64,000 bases of DNA from Paenibacillus sp. IHBB 10380 (lineage in GTDB: Bacteria > Bacillota > Bacilli > Paenibacillales > Paenibacillaceae), in assembly GCF_000949425.1 (NCBI RefSeq), contig NZ_CP010976.1, forward strand, positions 2,046,001-2,110,000. Reading direction: 5' to 3'. The translations under genes were made by a program, and so were the position numbers. The notes beneath the pieces were generated by a model. It searched no databases. It saw nothing but the letters and a program-made list of their open reading frames with translations, and had not been told where the DNA came from. Below are positions 16,617 through 26,441 of this stretch, piece by piece (the first letter of the stretch is position 1; each line of letters begins with the position of its first letter).

Positions 16617-17345
16617 TCAGTCAGTGGAGTCGGGAGAAATCACATCCCATTTTCCAAACAGCGTTAGACCCGCCGCTTTTGCCAGCGACACAGACGCCAG
16701 GTTATCGAGCTGGCATCGGTACTGGGGTTCGTATCCCTGATCACAGGCGTACTTGCTGATTGAACGCACCACTTTGCGGGCGTGACCTTTTCCTCTAAAG
16801 GGCGTCAGAGTCAGTACGCCGAGATCCGCAATTTGCGCATTCTCCCAGGGATACATGCTGGCGGCGCTGACCAGGCGGTTTTGCTCAAAAGAGCCGAACA
16901 CCGCCCAGTGATCCAATTCCACATAAGCGTCATCCAAGTCTTGTTCCGAGGCGGAGGACTGGAACTCGGAGAAAACCGCATCATCTTGCTCTGTTAACCG
17001 GCACAAGACACCTTCCAGGTTTTCTTGCAGCAATACGTTCTTATCGGCTTCTGAAAAATAAAAAAGATAATCTGCGCCATGCAGAGTGACTCCCGCTTCA
17101 TTCAATTTCCGGCGAAAGGTCGGTTCAGACAGGTCTTGTCGTTGATAAAGGCCTAACTTATCGGCCAGCGCAGGCGTCACGACCGCCATAACCCGGCCGT
17201 CGGAGGTTTCCAGCACCATGACTCGACGGTCTTCGCTTAGGTCAGGGTTGATGGCGACAGTAAAGACTTCATCGCTATAGAGGACGTCTCCGTTAAAAAA
17301 TTGCGCACGCCAAAAGTCATTTATCGTTTGTGAAAATAAAGGCAT
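16617..17345 (-). CDS. GC-rich GNAT acetyltransferase
   Basis: A 242-residue protein whose C-terminal half is a GNAT domain: SAASMYPWENAQIADLGVLT, then the acetyl-CoA loop PFRGKGHARKVV and DNLASVSLAKAAGLTLFGKW. The N-terminal 100 residues form an extra domain of unknown role. Codon use and GC content are clearly higher than in the flanking AT-rich debris, suggesting acquisition from a higher-GC, possibly proteobacterial, donor, although GGGGGAG ahead of the ATG is a good Bacillota-type ribosome site. Acceptor unknown. Confidence 0.8.
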   Translation of the reverse strand: MPLFSQTINDFWRAQFFNGDVLYSDEVFTVAINPDLSEDRRVMVLETSDGRVMAVVTPALADKLGLYQRQDLSEPTFRRKLNEAGVTLHGADYLFYFSEADKNVLLQENLEGVLCRLTEQDDAVFSEFQSSASEQDLDDAYVELDHWAVFGSFEQNRLVSAASMYPWENAQIADLGVLTLTPFRGKGHARKVVRSISKYACDQGYEPQYRCQLDNLASVSLAKAAGLTLFGKWDVISPDSTD

Positions 17346-17513
17346 ATTTCTTACTCCCCCTAAATTAAAATTCTATATAGTTTCATTTCATCTAGTTCTA
17401 GGTAAATATCTCTATCAAAATTTTAACTACTTAATCATATCTCTCCCATCCTTAAGTTAAGGACCATCAAACGTTATGTTGAACATAACTACATTGGGTT
17501 TATATTTATATTT

Positions 17514-17830
17514 TAATAATCGCTAACATATCTTTATTTTCTTTATCCATACCGACTTCAACGAAACCAAAGCTGGTGTATAAGTCTTTCGCTACAGGAT
17601 TATTTGGGTTGTAACACATCTCGATCTATTCTAATCCACCTGTCTGCTTAATTTCATCAAGGGCTAGCAGCAGAGCTTTGCGCCCGATGCCCTTATATTG
17701 ATAGTTCTGATCAACCATAAATCGCCAAATTGATATTCTCCGTTTTGTTTCAGGCACCCACATGAAAAATCCGACAGGCTTGCCGTCTAAACAAATTGCG
17801 CGTGTTTGATAGGAGGGGTTGAATTTTGAC
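17514..17830 (-). pseudogene. Spermidine-type GNAT remnant
   Basis: Minus-strand reading gives YQTRAICLDGKPVGFFMWVP, ISIWRFMVDQNYQYKGIGRK, ALLLALDEIKQTGGLE-stop-IE and VAKDLYTSFGFVEVGM. This is most of a PaiA/BltD-like GNAT with an in-frame TAG and no start. Confidence 0.75.
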
Positions 17831-18862
17831 TCAACGAGTGACTACATATTCATGCTGATTATCAGCTACAGTTAGATCACAAACATTCTCATAATTACTT
17901 AATACAGCAATAGTCAAACGTTCTTCTAGGAAGCGCATAAAGTGTGAACTGTAGCCAGCCCAGAGTCCAGAATGTTCTAAGTAATGACTATCAAAATCTT
18001 CGCCAATAGACAAGCCAAAAGCATAATCTTCATATTCAATAATTATCTCACCAGTTGGAGAAGTTTTTGGTCCTACTCTCCCATTCTTTTAACAAGTTCT
18101 TTCCCACCAACAGTACCTGTAGTAAAGTTTTGTCCCTATTTTAATAAGTCCTCAACATTTGTATGAACTGCTCCATCTCCAGTATGTTCCCAAGGGCTTT
18201 CCAATATTTCATATGCCCCTTGCTCATTCTTCAAGTAGCCACGAGCAACTGGATAATGGGTAGGATAGCAATCCACGCTTGCTATGTCGTTCATGTTTAA
18301 AGGTTCAAAAATACGCTCCTTCGAAAACTCACGAAGACGTTTTTCACTAGCTTTTTCAACTACTAAAGATAATAAAAAAATACACTGTATTACTATACCT
18401 AAGTTTTGTTCCGACTGGAAACAATTTGATGATTTTCAAGATGTTCTAGTGATTTTCAGCAGTTAATTTATCCGTATCTGAAATCCTCTCTTCTTCAGCT
18501 AAATCCATATAATCTACTAATCCACCAGTGTGATGAATTAGATGTCTTAGAGTCACAGGTTTAGCATATGCACCTAGGGTAGGTATATACTTTAATATTG
18601 AATCGTCTAGACTCAGTTTACCATCTTGTTCTAATAACAAGATGGTAAATGATGTAAACTGTTTAGAGAGTGATGCGAGATTAAAAATTGTTTTTGTTGT
18701 TATTTGGTAGTTTTTTTTCTATCGATTCTAAACCAGCTGCTCCTTTATAAGTTACGCCATCATCGAAACTCGCAATATAAGTACAACCTGGTTCATTTGG
18801 TGAGAACTTGTTAAATAATTGTTTAATCGCTGCATCTGTTGTTTGATTGTGTGTATTATTCA
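17831..18862 (-). pseudogene. Serine hydrolase (class C beta-lactamase-like), decayed copy 1
   Basis: Starts MNNTHNQTTDAAIKQLFNKF near 18862. In shifting frames it continues GVTYKGAAGLESIEKKLPNN, then LLEQDGKLSLDDSILKYIPT, HHTGGLVDYM, FPVGTKLRYSN and finally HSGLWAGYSSHFMRF and TIAVLSNYENV. The order matches serine beta-lactamase-fold hydrolases, but the SxxK stretch falls in a damaged segment and there are several frameshifts. A paralogue of the fragments at 22.9 and 36.9 kb. Confidence 0.8.
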
Positions 18863-19021
18863 TATAAATCACCTCATATCGATATAAGAGAAAAAGTAAA
18901 AAGGCAAACCCTGCAAGGTTGTCGTAATCGTATGCACCAATAAGCTTCTCCGCCAGCCCTACCAATCCTAAAACCGGACTTATCCATAATCGTATACAAC
19001 AAAAAGTATGCTATAAGAACA

Positions 19022-20431
19022 TTAATTTGTTTGTAAAGTAAATTTCGGGTGATCACCAATGTTTTGCTCTAATAACTTAAATGGCTGTTGTTTTAAATAG
19101 TGATTGAAGAAGTCCAGTGAGTAATCGTTAATAAGTCGATGAGCCTCTCTTATATCGACTCCTTCCATTTTTTCATATAACGGTGAAAACAAATAAGAAT
19201 CAGAAAAACCGTAATGCATCATATTTTTAAATTTCATCCAATAATTTTTATTATGTGCAGCATCGTTATTCTTTGTCATGATCGTCTCTATAAATCCGCC
19301 GAAATCCGAATTATCCGTGCCCTCATCAGCAGTCATCATCATGAATGGTTTCTTCAATCCGCCTACGGAAATTGAACGTTTACCATACGGAACACCATCC
19401 ATATTGATAGCTGCTTTAATTCTAGAATCCGCCATTACCATTTGAGTCGTTGCTGCCCCACCGAATGAATGACCAAACATACCTATATTTTGCATATCCA
19501 TGCGGCCTGTAAAACGATGATCTGGATCAGCTTTGGCCAACTTTTCTACTTGATCCAGTACAAATTTAGCATCTTCCACCCATATTTCATTAGTTTGGTT
19601 TAATTGAGCAACTGAATCCGAGTCATCCGATATAAGATTAGCTACTCGCCCATCTGGAAAAACAGAAACCATACTGTTATAGGTGTGATCTATACCTACG
19701 ACAATATATCCATGACTAACTAACTGTTGGATTTGGAAAGTGTTCTGATTTTTGTGCCCACTGAAACCATGTGAGAAAATAAGTACAGAATAAGTAGATT
19801 CCTGATTGGATATCCTCGCATTCTCAATGGCATGTGTTTTAACATATCCAAAAGTTGTAAATAAAAATTTAGGTAGATTCATCATGCTACCGTATGCCTT
19901 GGCAAATACATCCGCATTAGAATGGTACTTAACCCCTTCACCTTCAGCTGTAGCATCAGCAGGATACCAGATTTGTACCATTAACTCTCGCTTGTCGCCA
20001 GATTCCGGTGTCAGAGTTTCTTCCCGTTGATTATCCCGCCAATCATAGGTTACTGTACCAATTTTGTACGAGCCTGTCGGCTTCTCAAAGGTGAATACTG
20101 GAAGTATAAGTGGCAGAGCCACTGCTACGGATGAATAAATCACAGCTAGCGCTGTTAGCGTAATCCTCTTTACAGAGGATGCTTTGTTGGCTACTCTCTT
20201 CTCAGGCTTGGATTTCAATCTGCTGGCTAGAATTACTAGTGGGACTACTGTCATCGTATAGGCAGGAATCATTTGCCAACGCATGCCTTCAATAACCCCA
20301 TGCAGCAATGTAATGATGGCGGAAATACCAAAACCAATAAGCAACTGACGCTGCGATTTGTTCTTAGCGAATATGAACCAACCAAATAGAAAAATATTGA
20401 AAACAATCAACAACATTTCAAAAAACCTCAT
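19022..20431 (-). CDS. Membrane-anchored alpha/beta hydrolase (PAF-acetylhydrolase-like)
   Basis: A 469-residue protein. About four N-terminal membrane helices (within residues 1-125) precede an extracytoplasmic or cytoplasmic hydrolase domain resembling platelet-activating-factor acetylhydrolase/dienelactone hydrolase: MVQIWYPADA, LIFSHGFSGHKNQNT (oxyanion), the nucleophile elbow GHSFGGAAT, and MHYGFSDS carrying the likely His. The ATG at 20431 has GGAGG ten bases upstream and starts directly with the first membrane helix; the open frame continues 12 codons further. Likely an esterase acting on lipid or ester substrates at the membrane. Confidence 0.8.
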   Translation of the reverse strand: MRFFEMLLIVFNIFLFGWFIFAKNKSQRQLLIGFGISAIITLLHGVIEGMRWQMIPAYTMTVVPLVILASRLKSKPEKRVANKASSVKRITLTALAVIYSSVAVALPLILPVFTFEKPTGSYKIGTVTYDWRDNQREETLTPESGDKRELMVQIWYPADATAEGEGVKYHSNADVFAKAYGSMMNLPKFLFTTFGYVKTHAIENARISNQESTYSVLIFSHGFSGHKNQNTFQIQQLVSHGYIVVGIDHTYNSMVSVFPDGRVANLISDDSDSVAQLNQTNEIWVEDAKFVLDQVEKLAKADPDHRFTGRMDMQNIGMFGHSFGGAATTQMVMADSRIKAAINMDGVPYGKRSISVGGLKKPFMMMTADEGTDNSDFGGFIETIMTKNNDAAHNKNYWMKFKNMMHYGFSDSYLFSPLYEKMEGVDIREAHRLINDYSLDFFNHYLKQQPFKLLEQNIGDHPKFTLQTN

Positions 20432-20679
20432 AATTCTATGACCTCCACATGATGCTAGTTTATCCATTTGCTAAATTAAAATAATACATACTCCTGTTGG
20501 GGCAGATTCAAGCCTTTGCTAACGAAAATTGAAAATGACAAGACTCCTTTTTTGCCATCCCTTCTATTAACTATTAATAGCATGAGTTAATTCATCAATA
20601 AACAGATTTCAAGCGCAATGTATGTACCCCCCTTAACCTCCACTTTGAACTTCGGGAGCTCCTCATTTATAGATACGAA

Positions 20680-22728
20680 TTATTTCATTGCGATTTTAAA
20701 TTCCGAGCCCGGCGTGCCGATAAATACGATCGATCCGTTTTTAGGCAGCGTTACTTTGTTGCTTTTACTCACAAGGCTATGGTTAATGCATACCCCGTTC
20801 TCATCATATACTACGAAAGCGCCCTTTGTTGGCAGTCCGACTGTCATCGTCTTGCCTGCCACTGTTTCTGGAATAGTAAACCAATTAGCGTCTCCATTCG
20901 TTGATATCGTCGTTGTGGACTGATTTCCTGCATAGATTCCTTTTACTTTCGCTTCACTCACAAAGGAGTAAGCGTTTATCTTCATATATTCGACGCCGTC
21001 TTTTTTATAGAAGAGGACTTCAGTCGTATCCCGGCCGTCTACTCCCGGAATTTGGATCTCACTTGTTGCTGTGTTCGGACCTGTAATCTTGCTGTCCTCC
21101 CAATAACCTGGCAAACCATTAGAAACACTAATTTGTATGGTCGGATGGCTAAAGAAATACGTATCGGAGCTGTATTTCTCGTTCACGAGGTAATACGTAA
21201 CGCCTTCCCGTTGTGCCCAAGCATCGGTGGTTTCCTTTGGCAGTACGTTTTCTTTCAGTTTCTCAGCTGTATATTCCGACACTGCTCTTTGTCCCAGCCC
21301 TGGTAGTGTTTTATAGTCTCTTTTCCACAAATACGTGCGTCCATTCTTTTCGCTAACGAAGCTAAGTTTGGTAGTTCCGTCCTTGTTAACAAAAGTACCA
21401 TCTGAAGTATACACGTACTTCTCTTCCGGATCGGATGTCATGGACAGTTCCCCGTCTTCGGTGATGTCTATCCGGAATTGACTTAGATTACGAGCGTAAT
21501 AACCTGCTTGTTTCACGACATCTTTAGGCATCTTGGCCTTGACGTGTTCGCCAAATGACTTGTCCGGCTTGATGTCCTTGATCTCTCCCTTTTCCTTGAG
21601 CGCGTGTAGCAACAATTGGTGGGCTAGTAATTGATTATTGGAACTAGACCCCTCGGATGTTAACACAGCCGCTGCCATCTTTTTCTCAGGAAGCACGACG
21701 AGAGAAGCGTGATACGTAGCTATGTCCCCGCCTTTGGACAACCCCTTTATTCCGTAATCAGTGAATGGGTATGGCTTCACGCTATCCCAGCCGAGCCCAT
21801 AATAATTTTCGGTATCATCCTTTTCTTCTGGCCAGAGACCTCTCTTGTACTCGTTCTGCTCCATCGCCCGTACTGACCTATCAGACAGGACATCACTTGC
21901 TTGTCCCATAAATATTTGCGAAAAACGGACCATATCTTCTGCTGTAGAGAGTATTCCTCCTTCGCCGATCGTATTATCTAGTACATTGGGCAGCTGTCCT
22001 TTGTACAGCGGGGAATAGGCCGCAGCTAACTGGTAATCTTCCAGTGCATCCTGGGATGTCTTCGTATGATTCATCTGCAATGGTCCTGTAAAATGTTGAT
22101 GCAAAAATGATGTGAAGCTCATGCCACTGACTCTTTCTACTAGAATCTCGGCAAGCGTAAAGCCGCTATTGGAGTATACGGAGTATGCTCCAGGGTCTGC
22201 CTTCAGAGTCTGCTCAGACAATGTCTGTAAAAAAGTATCATGGTAAAAGGTGTCATTATCTTCGAACAAACTTGAATTCGTAGAGCCAGTGCCTCGCAGA
22301 CCAGAAGCGTGATTCAATAGCATGCGCGGCGTAATGAGCTTATACCTCTCATCCTTCATCTTGAAGTCGGGTATATACTGGATGACGGGAGTATCCAGAT
22401 CGATCTTTCCTTGGTCCACTAACTTCATGACCGCTGCGGCTGCAACTACTTTGCTTACCGAGCCGATTCCGTATAACGTATCCTTAGTCAGCGGCTGCTT
22501 CCCTTCGGTACCGTCCTTGACTATCTGACCAGACAACGTAATTTTCCCATTGTCAATCAGCGCATATTGAACGCTATTTGTCTCGTGAGATTTGAGCAGA
22601 AGCGACGCCTTCTCGGCAGCGGTTGTTTTCAATGTTTGGCTAGCCGCAACCGCAGGGGTGGCTCCACTTACTGCAATCAGAGTCAACGCAAGGGTAGTGG
22701 ATAGCAACCAAGACAGCTTTTTCTTCAT
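20680..22728 (-). CDS. Secreted serine hydrolase, class C beta-lactamase-like
   Basis: A 682-residue protein with a Sec signal peptide (MKKKLSWLLSTTLALTLIAV..., cleavage after AVAA). The catalytic domain, residues about 40-375, carries GIGSVSKVVAA (SxxK: S-V-S-K), YSNSGFTLAEIL (YxN) and a late conserved region LSKGGDIATYHASL taking the KTG/HxG place. About 300 C-terminal residues form an additional beta-rich region, probably for binding substrate or wall. Such proteins act as D-Ala-D-Ala peptidases, esterases or peptide hydrolases. AGGAGGG precedes the ATG. Intact, unlike its three decayed smaller relatives in the window. Confidence 0.85.
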   Translation of the reverse strand: MKKKLSWLLSTTLALTLIAVSGATPAVAASQTLKTTAAEKASLLLKSHETNSVQYALIDNGKITLSGQIVKDGTEGKQPLTKDTLYGIGSVSKVVAAAAVMKLVDQGKIDLDTPVIQYIPDFKMKDERYKLITPRMLLNHASGLRGTGSTNSSLFEDNDTFYHDTFLQTLSEQTLKADPGAYSVYSNSGFTLAEILVERVSGMSFTSFLHQHFTGPLQMNHTKTSQDALEDYQLAAAYSPLYKGQLPNVLDNTIGEGGILSTAEDMVRFSQIFMGQASDVLSDRSVRAMEQNEYKRGLWPEEKDDTENYYGLGWDSVKPYPFTDYGIKGLSKGGDIATYHASLVVLPEKKMAAAVLTSEGSSSNNQLLAHQLLLHALKEKGEIKDIKPDKSFGEHVKAKMPKDVVKQAGYYARNLSQFRIDITEDGELSMTSDPEEKYVYTSDGTFVNKDGTTKLSFVSEKNGRTYLWKRDYKTLPGLGQRAVSEYTAEKLKENVLPKETTDAWAQREGVTYYLVNEKYSSDTYFFSHPTIQISVSNGLPGYWEDSKITGPNTATSEIQIPGVDGRDTTEVLFYKKDGVEYMKINAYSFVSEAKVKGIYAGNQSTTTISTNGDANWFTIPETVAGKTMTVGLPTKGAFVVYDENGVCINHSLVSKSNKVTLPKNGSIVFIGTPGSEFKIAMK

Positions 22729-22914
22729 AATAAATCCCTCCTGATGTATTTTACTGCGTTATTTAGTTAACCTAACCCAAGTCAATGTTCAAATAACAAG
22801 GTTGTAGCACGACATATTAGTATGAAAAAGAAGGTGGACTCGTTTTACGCTGGGCATTTTAAATTGTTTTAAATTTCGATAGTAGCGGATATTCTTACGT
22901 CGATTGTCATACGA

Positions 22915-23835
22915 CTACTTTGTCATTTTATTTGCATATCTTTTAGTAAAATCACCATCCCCATAATTACTTAGTACCGCAATAGTCAAACGTTCTTCCG
23001 GAAAACGCATAAAGTGTGAAGTGAATCCAGCCCATTGTCCTGAATGTTCCAAGTAATAACTATCAAATCTTTTGCTAAAAGGCTTTTTCCGCTCGCTTTT
23101 TCAACTATTAAAGATAATAAAAAGTATCCTGTATTGCTGTAGTCAAATTTTGTTCCCACTGGGAATTTTTTTTTTATAGTTTTGAAGGTATTCTAGCGAT
23201 TCTTTCGCGGTTAATTTTTCAGTCTCGTTAACACCCATTGCTCTAGCTAAATACATATAATCAACTAATCCGCCTGTGTGATGAACAAGATGTCTTATTG
23301 TCACAGGTTGAACATGTGATCCAAGAGAAGGTACATACTTCAAAATTGAATCATCTAGACTCAATTTACCTTCTTGCTCTAGCAGTAAAATTGCAAATAC
23401 TGTGAATTGTTTAGAGACTGAAGCAATATTAAAAATTGTTTTTGTCGTTATCGGAAGTTTTTTCTCTATCGAATCCAAACCAACGGCCCCTTTATAAGTT
23501 ACGCCATCGTCGAAGCTCGCAATATAAGCATAACCGGGTTGATCTAGCGATATTTTATTAAATAATTGTTTAATCGCAGCATCTGTTGTTGGATTGTATG
23601 TACTATTCACAGTACCTTTTGGCTATTGATTTTCATTTTTTGTTGAATTAGAAGAAGAGTGACTTTATTCAGAAGTTTGAACAATCGGCGTCGAATTTGT
23701 ATCCTCTTGTGTTTTTTTTGTCTGAAGAAGGGGAAGATGCTGATAAAGTTAACGAAGACGACAACATAAGCGACACAGTGGATGCAACAATACTTGCTTT
23801 TCTAATTTAGATTATATTCTACGACAATAATATTC
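22915..23835 (-). pseudogene. Serine hydrolase, decayed copy 2
   Basis: The 5' end has a damaged leader with a Ser/Thr-rich linker. The main open part (23143-23610) reads MNSTYNPTTDAAIKQLF to NIASVSKQFTVFAILLLEQE, showing an intact SxxK motif (S-V-S-K), then LVHHTGGLVDYMYLA. After SGNKI the frame breaks and a large internal deletion joins it to FDSYYLEHSGQWAGFTSHFM and TIAVLSNYGDGDFTKR, ending at 22915. The middle domain is missing. Confidence 0.8.
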
Positions 23836-23902
23836 ATTTTTGTTCCCCCTTCCTACAAACGGTAATAATGGATGAGGATAAAGTAGAAAACGGAGTCTTA
23901 TC

Positions 23903-24584
23903 CTAGTCTGAATATTGGCTCTCAATACAGAATCCGTGGCTTGTTAACATAGACTTAAGAGTATTATTATCAGTAAAACGACATGCAATTTGGGAAGTAG
24001 ATTTCTTATATCCCCAATCACGGAAAGTAACCCAGTGCATGATATGATTTCTTTCATCATAAGATTGCGTTCCAGATACCTTCACGTGAAATCCATCCTT
24101 ATCTATAAATTGCCCCCAAGTTGTTTCTTCTTGGCTTGATAAGTCAGTTCCCATAGGGTTACGTGTTTCAAAGGCAAATATCCCATTAGGTTTTAAATGC
24201 ATATAAACTGTTTTGAGCAAGCAACTTTGATCTTCATCACTCAGAAATGCTTGAAATGCATTTCCTGTTAAATAAATCATGGAAAAACGCTTCTCCGATT
24301 TAAATGTCCGAGCATCCCCATCAAGAAAAATTGCAGACAAACCTTTTGCTTTAGTCCTTGCATATTCAAGCATTGTTGAAGAAATATCAACACCAGTAAT
24401 ATTTATACCAGACTGTGATAAAGGTATTGTTGTTAATCCTGTACCACATGCAAGCTCTAGAACTTCTCCTGGGTTCGAATTAGCAAGTTCAAGATAAAAA
24501 TTATATTTTAATCTCACCACCAAATTCTAGATCATAATTTACGGGGTCTCGATATTCTTCTAGATTATTGTGCTCGCTTAGCAT
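23903..24584 (-). pseudogene. SAM-dependent methyltransferase with one-base frameshift
   Basis: The ATG at 24584, after GGGGGG, begins MLSEHNNLEEYRDPVNYDLE. One extra A in an A4 run at about 24505 shifts the frame; the rest (KYNFYLELANSNPGEVLELA...) reads on to 23903. Class I methyltransferase motifs are clear: LELACGTGLTTIPL (SAM), GVDISSTMLEYAR and IYLTGNAFQAFL. Correcting one base gives about 226 residues. It may be a fresh pseudogene or a sequencing error. Confidence 0.75.
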
Positions 24585-24657
24585 AGTATCACCCCCCAAT
24601 AACAAATATCCGGATTCAGCTCACGATAGCTTCTATAACGGACTCTTTAAAGTGCAT

Positions 24658-25860
24658 TCAAAATGGTGCTATAGATTTTTCAACCACTGGTGATACACGT
24701 TTAACAAAAAATGTAGATAGGAATCCCAACAGTAAGAAGCATGCCAAGATTGAGAAAGCGAGGATATAATTACCCGTTCGGAGGAGCTGAATGACTAGGA
24801 TTGGTCCAATGGTAGCACCTGAATTCACTACAACCGAATAAATAGAAATCGCCGCACCTCTTGAGGCTCCGCCTAGTTCACCGACCAGTGAAACCAATGA
24901 AGGGATGGCGATTGCAATGCCGGATACAAATACGACGCTCATGACAATAATAAACACCATATTTGCACCAAATCCTAAGAGGATCAATCCGATAGCAGAT
25001 AGGATGATTGCGCTTCTAAGTATCGGTATCACGCTATATCGCTTAATCAGACCGCTGGAAAAAAGAGACATTAGCATCCCTAAAATCCCTACTGAACGCA
25101 CATATAAAATCTGTTGATTCGTGAACCCGAAAAGAGAACTGCTTAAAAATTCCCCCAATGCAGTGTACATGCCCACAAAGGAAAGCAGCATGACTAATGC
25201 GATTACATAAGCAAACCATAGTGACCTTTGTGCCAGTGTCTTTCTCATTTGATTAAATGCATTCGCAACACTAGTGCCGTTCGGCGGGAGGTTTGGTATA
25301 AAGAATAACATTAGTAGTGTTAATAAAAAATAAATCGCTGCCAAAATGATGAACACATACTGCCAACCTAGATGAGAAGTGATGAAGCTACTGTACACTT
25401 GCCCGATAATTCCAGCCATCAGAAAACTTGCACTCATGCAACTAACTGCAAATACCCTTTTATTTTGTGGGAACAATTCCATCACATAGGGAAGCACTAC
25501 GGGAGAAAAAGTAGCTGCAGTCAAGCCTTGTATTCCTCTGAACATAATAACTGAGGATAAACTGCTTTGAAACCCTAGAAAGATAGTAACAATCGTTAAC
25601 GCAGCTAATCCCCAAAGCATGATTTTTTTTCGGCCAAAACGATCAGATAATGGTCCAAACAGTAAGCATCCAACAGCGAAACATAACGTAAACAAACTAC
25701 TCGCCCATACTGCTTGCCCTTCTGATACCGAAAATTCTCTTGAAAGTACGGGGATTAAGGGAATTGTGACATAGAAGCTTGACATAATTACCAATCCCGC
25801 AAAAAACAATATCAATATAATGAAAGAATTAGGTTGTGCTGTTTTATCTAACTTCTTCAT
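24658..25860 (-). CDS. MFS transporter (YnfM/Bcr-like exporter)
   Basis: A 400-residue, 12-helix major facilitator of the DHA1 type. The loop 2-3 signature reads GPLSDRFGRKKIML and motif C-like GIIGQVYSSF lies in helix 5. The sequence pattern (FAVGCLLFGPLSD, FRGIQGLTAA) fits YnfM-like efflux proteins. GAGGAG precedes the ATG. It lies downstream of, and separated by a terminator from, the thioredoxin gene. Substrate unknown. Confidence 0.85.
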   Translation of the reverse strand: MKKLDKTAQPNSFIILILFFAGLVIMSSFYVTIPLIPVLSREFSVSEGQAVWASSLFTLCFAVGCLLFGPLSDRFGRKKIMLWGLAALTIVTIFLGFQSSLSSVIMFRGIQGLTAATFSPVVLPYVMELFPQNKRVFAVSCMSASFLMAGIIGQVYSSFITSHLGWQYVFIILAAIYFLLTLLMLFFIPNLPPNGTSVANAFNQMRKTLAQRSLWFAYVIALVMLLSFVGMYTALGEFLSSSLFGFTNQQILYVRSVGILGMLMSLFSSGLIKRYSVIPILRSAIILSAIGLILLGFGANMVFIIVMSVVFVSGIAIAIPSLVSLVGELGGASRGAAISIYSVVVNSGATIGPILVIQLLRTGNYILAFSILACFLLLGFLSTFFVKRVSPVVEKSIAPF

Positions 25861-25897
25861 TCATTTTATCTCCTCTTAAAATTTAACAACTCAACTT

Positions 25898-25932
25898 AAC
25901 GAAAGCCGCCGATTGGGCCGGCGGCTTTCGTT
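25898..25932 (-). terminator. Terminator of the Rrf2-TrxB-Trx operon
   Basis: AACGAAAGCCGCC pairs with GGCGGCTTTCGTT over a nine-base loop, 17 bases past the thioredoxin stop codon, separating it from the MFS gene. Confidence 0.85.
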
Positions 25933-25948
25933 GGGAGTTTTACGTTGT

Positions 25949-26269
25949 TTAATTATTTTTATCTGGTATGAACTGTTTTAATGTATCAATATGAACAGCC
26001 CCAACAATTTTATCGATCGGCTCACCATTTTTAAGAAGAATCGTAGTTGGAAGGCTCAAAATTCCATAATGAGCGGCAGTATTTGGTTGTTCGTCTACAT
26101 TGATTTTTAGCACCCTCACTACTTTGCTATACTCCTGATCGAACCTCTCGAGTATAGGTGCAAAAGCGCGGCAAGGTCCGCACCAAGGCGCCCAAAAATT
26201 AACTAATGTAAAACCTTCATTTTTCAAATCACTTTCAAAGGTTGTATCCGTAGAGTGACAAATAGTCAT
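25949..26269 (-). CDS. trxA: Thioredoxin
   Basis: A 106-residue thioredoxin with VNFWAPWCGPCRAFAPIL (redox cysteines C30 and C33), the buried Asp region replaced by ST-rich DTTFESDL, DEQPNTAAHYGILSLPTT with the cis-proline, and a final amphipathic helix. It reduces protein disulfides in the cytoplasm. The ATG at 26269 follows GGAGGA and is preferred over an upstream ATG at 26290. Third gene after an Rrf2 regulator and a thioredoxin-reductase-like flavoprotein, its probable redox partner. Confidence 0.93.
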   Translation of the reverse strand: MTICHSTDTTFESDLKNEGFTLVNFWAPWCGPCRAFAPILERFDQEYSKVVRVLKINVDEQPNTAAHYGILSLPTTILLKNGEPIDKIVGAVHIDTLKQFIPDKNN

Positions 26270-26441
26270 GTGTATCTTCCTCCATTTCATAATTTTTCAC
26301 ACATTTTCCACTACCAATGATGAATCGACTGGATATCATCACCTCCTTAAACTTAAACAACACATCTGAAATCGAAAAGCTTTGGTACGTACATCCCCAA
26401 TCCAACTTTTTTGAGATATTAAAGATTTTTTATATCCGTAA

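Noticed and set aside
26293..26350. Short frame starting after AAGGAGGTG upstream of the thioredoxin gene
   Set aside because: It would run into the thioredoxin start in another frame; no conserved features, and the strong site may simply be a relic or leader of the operon.
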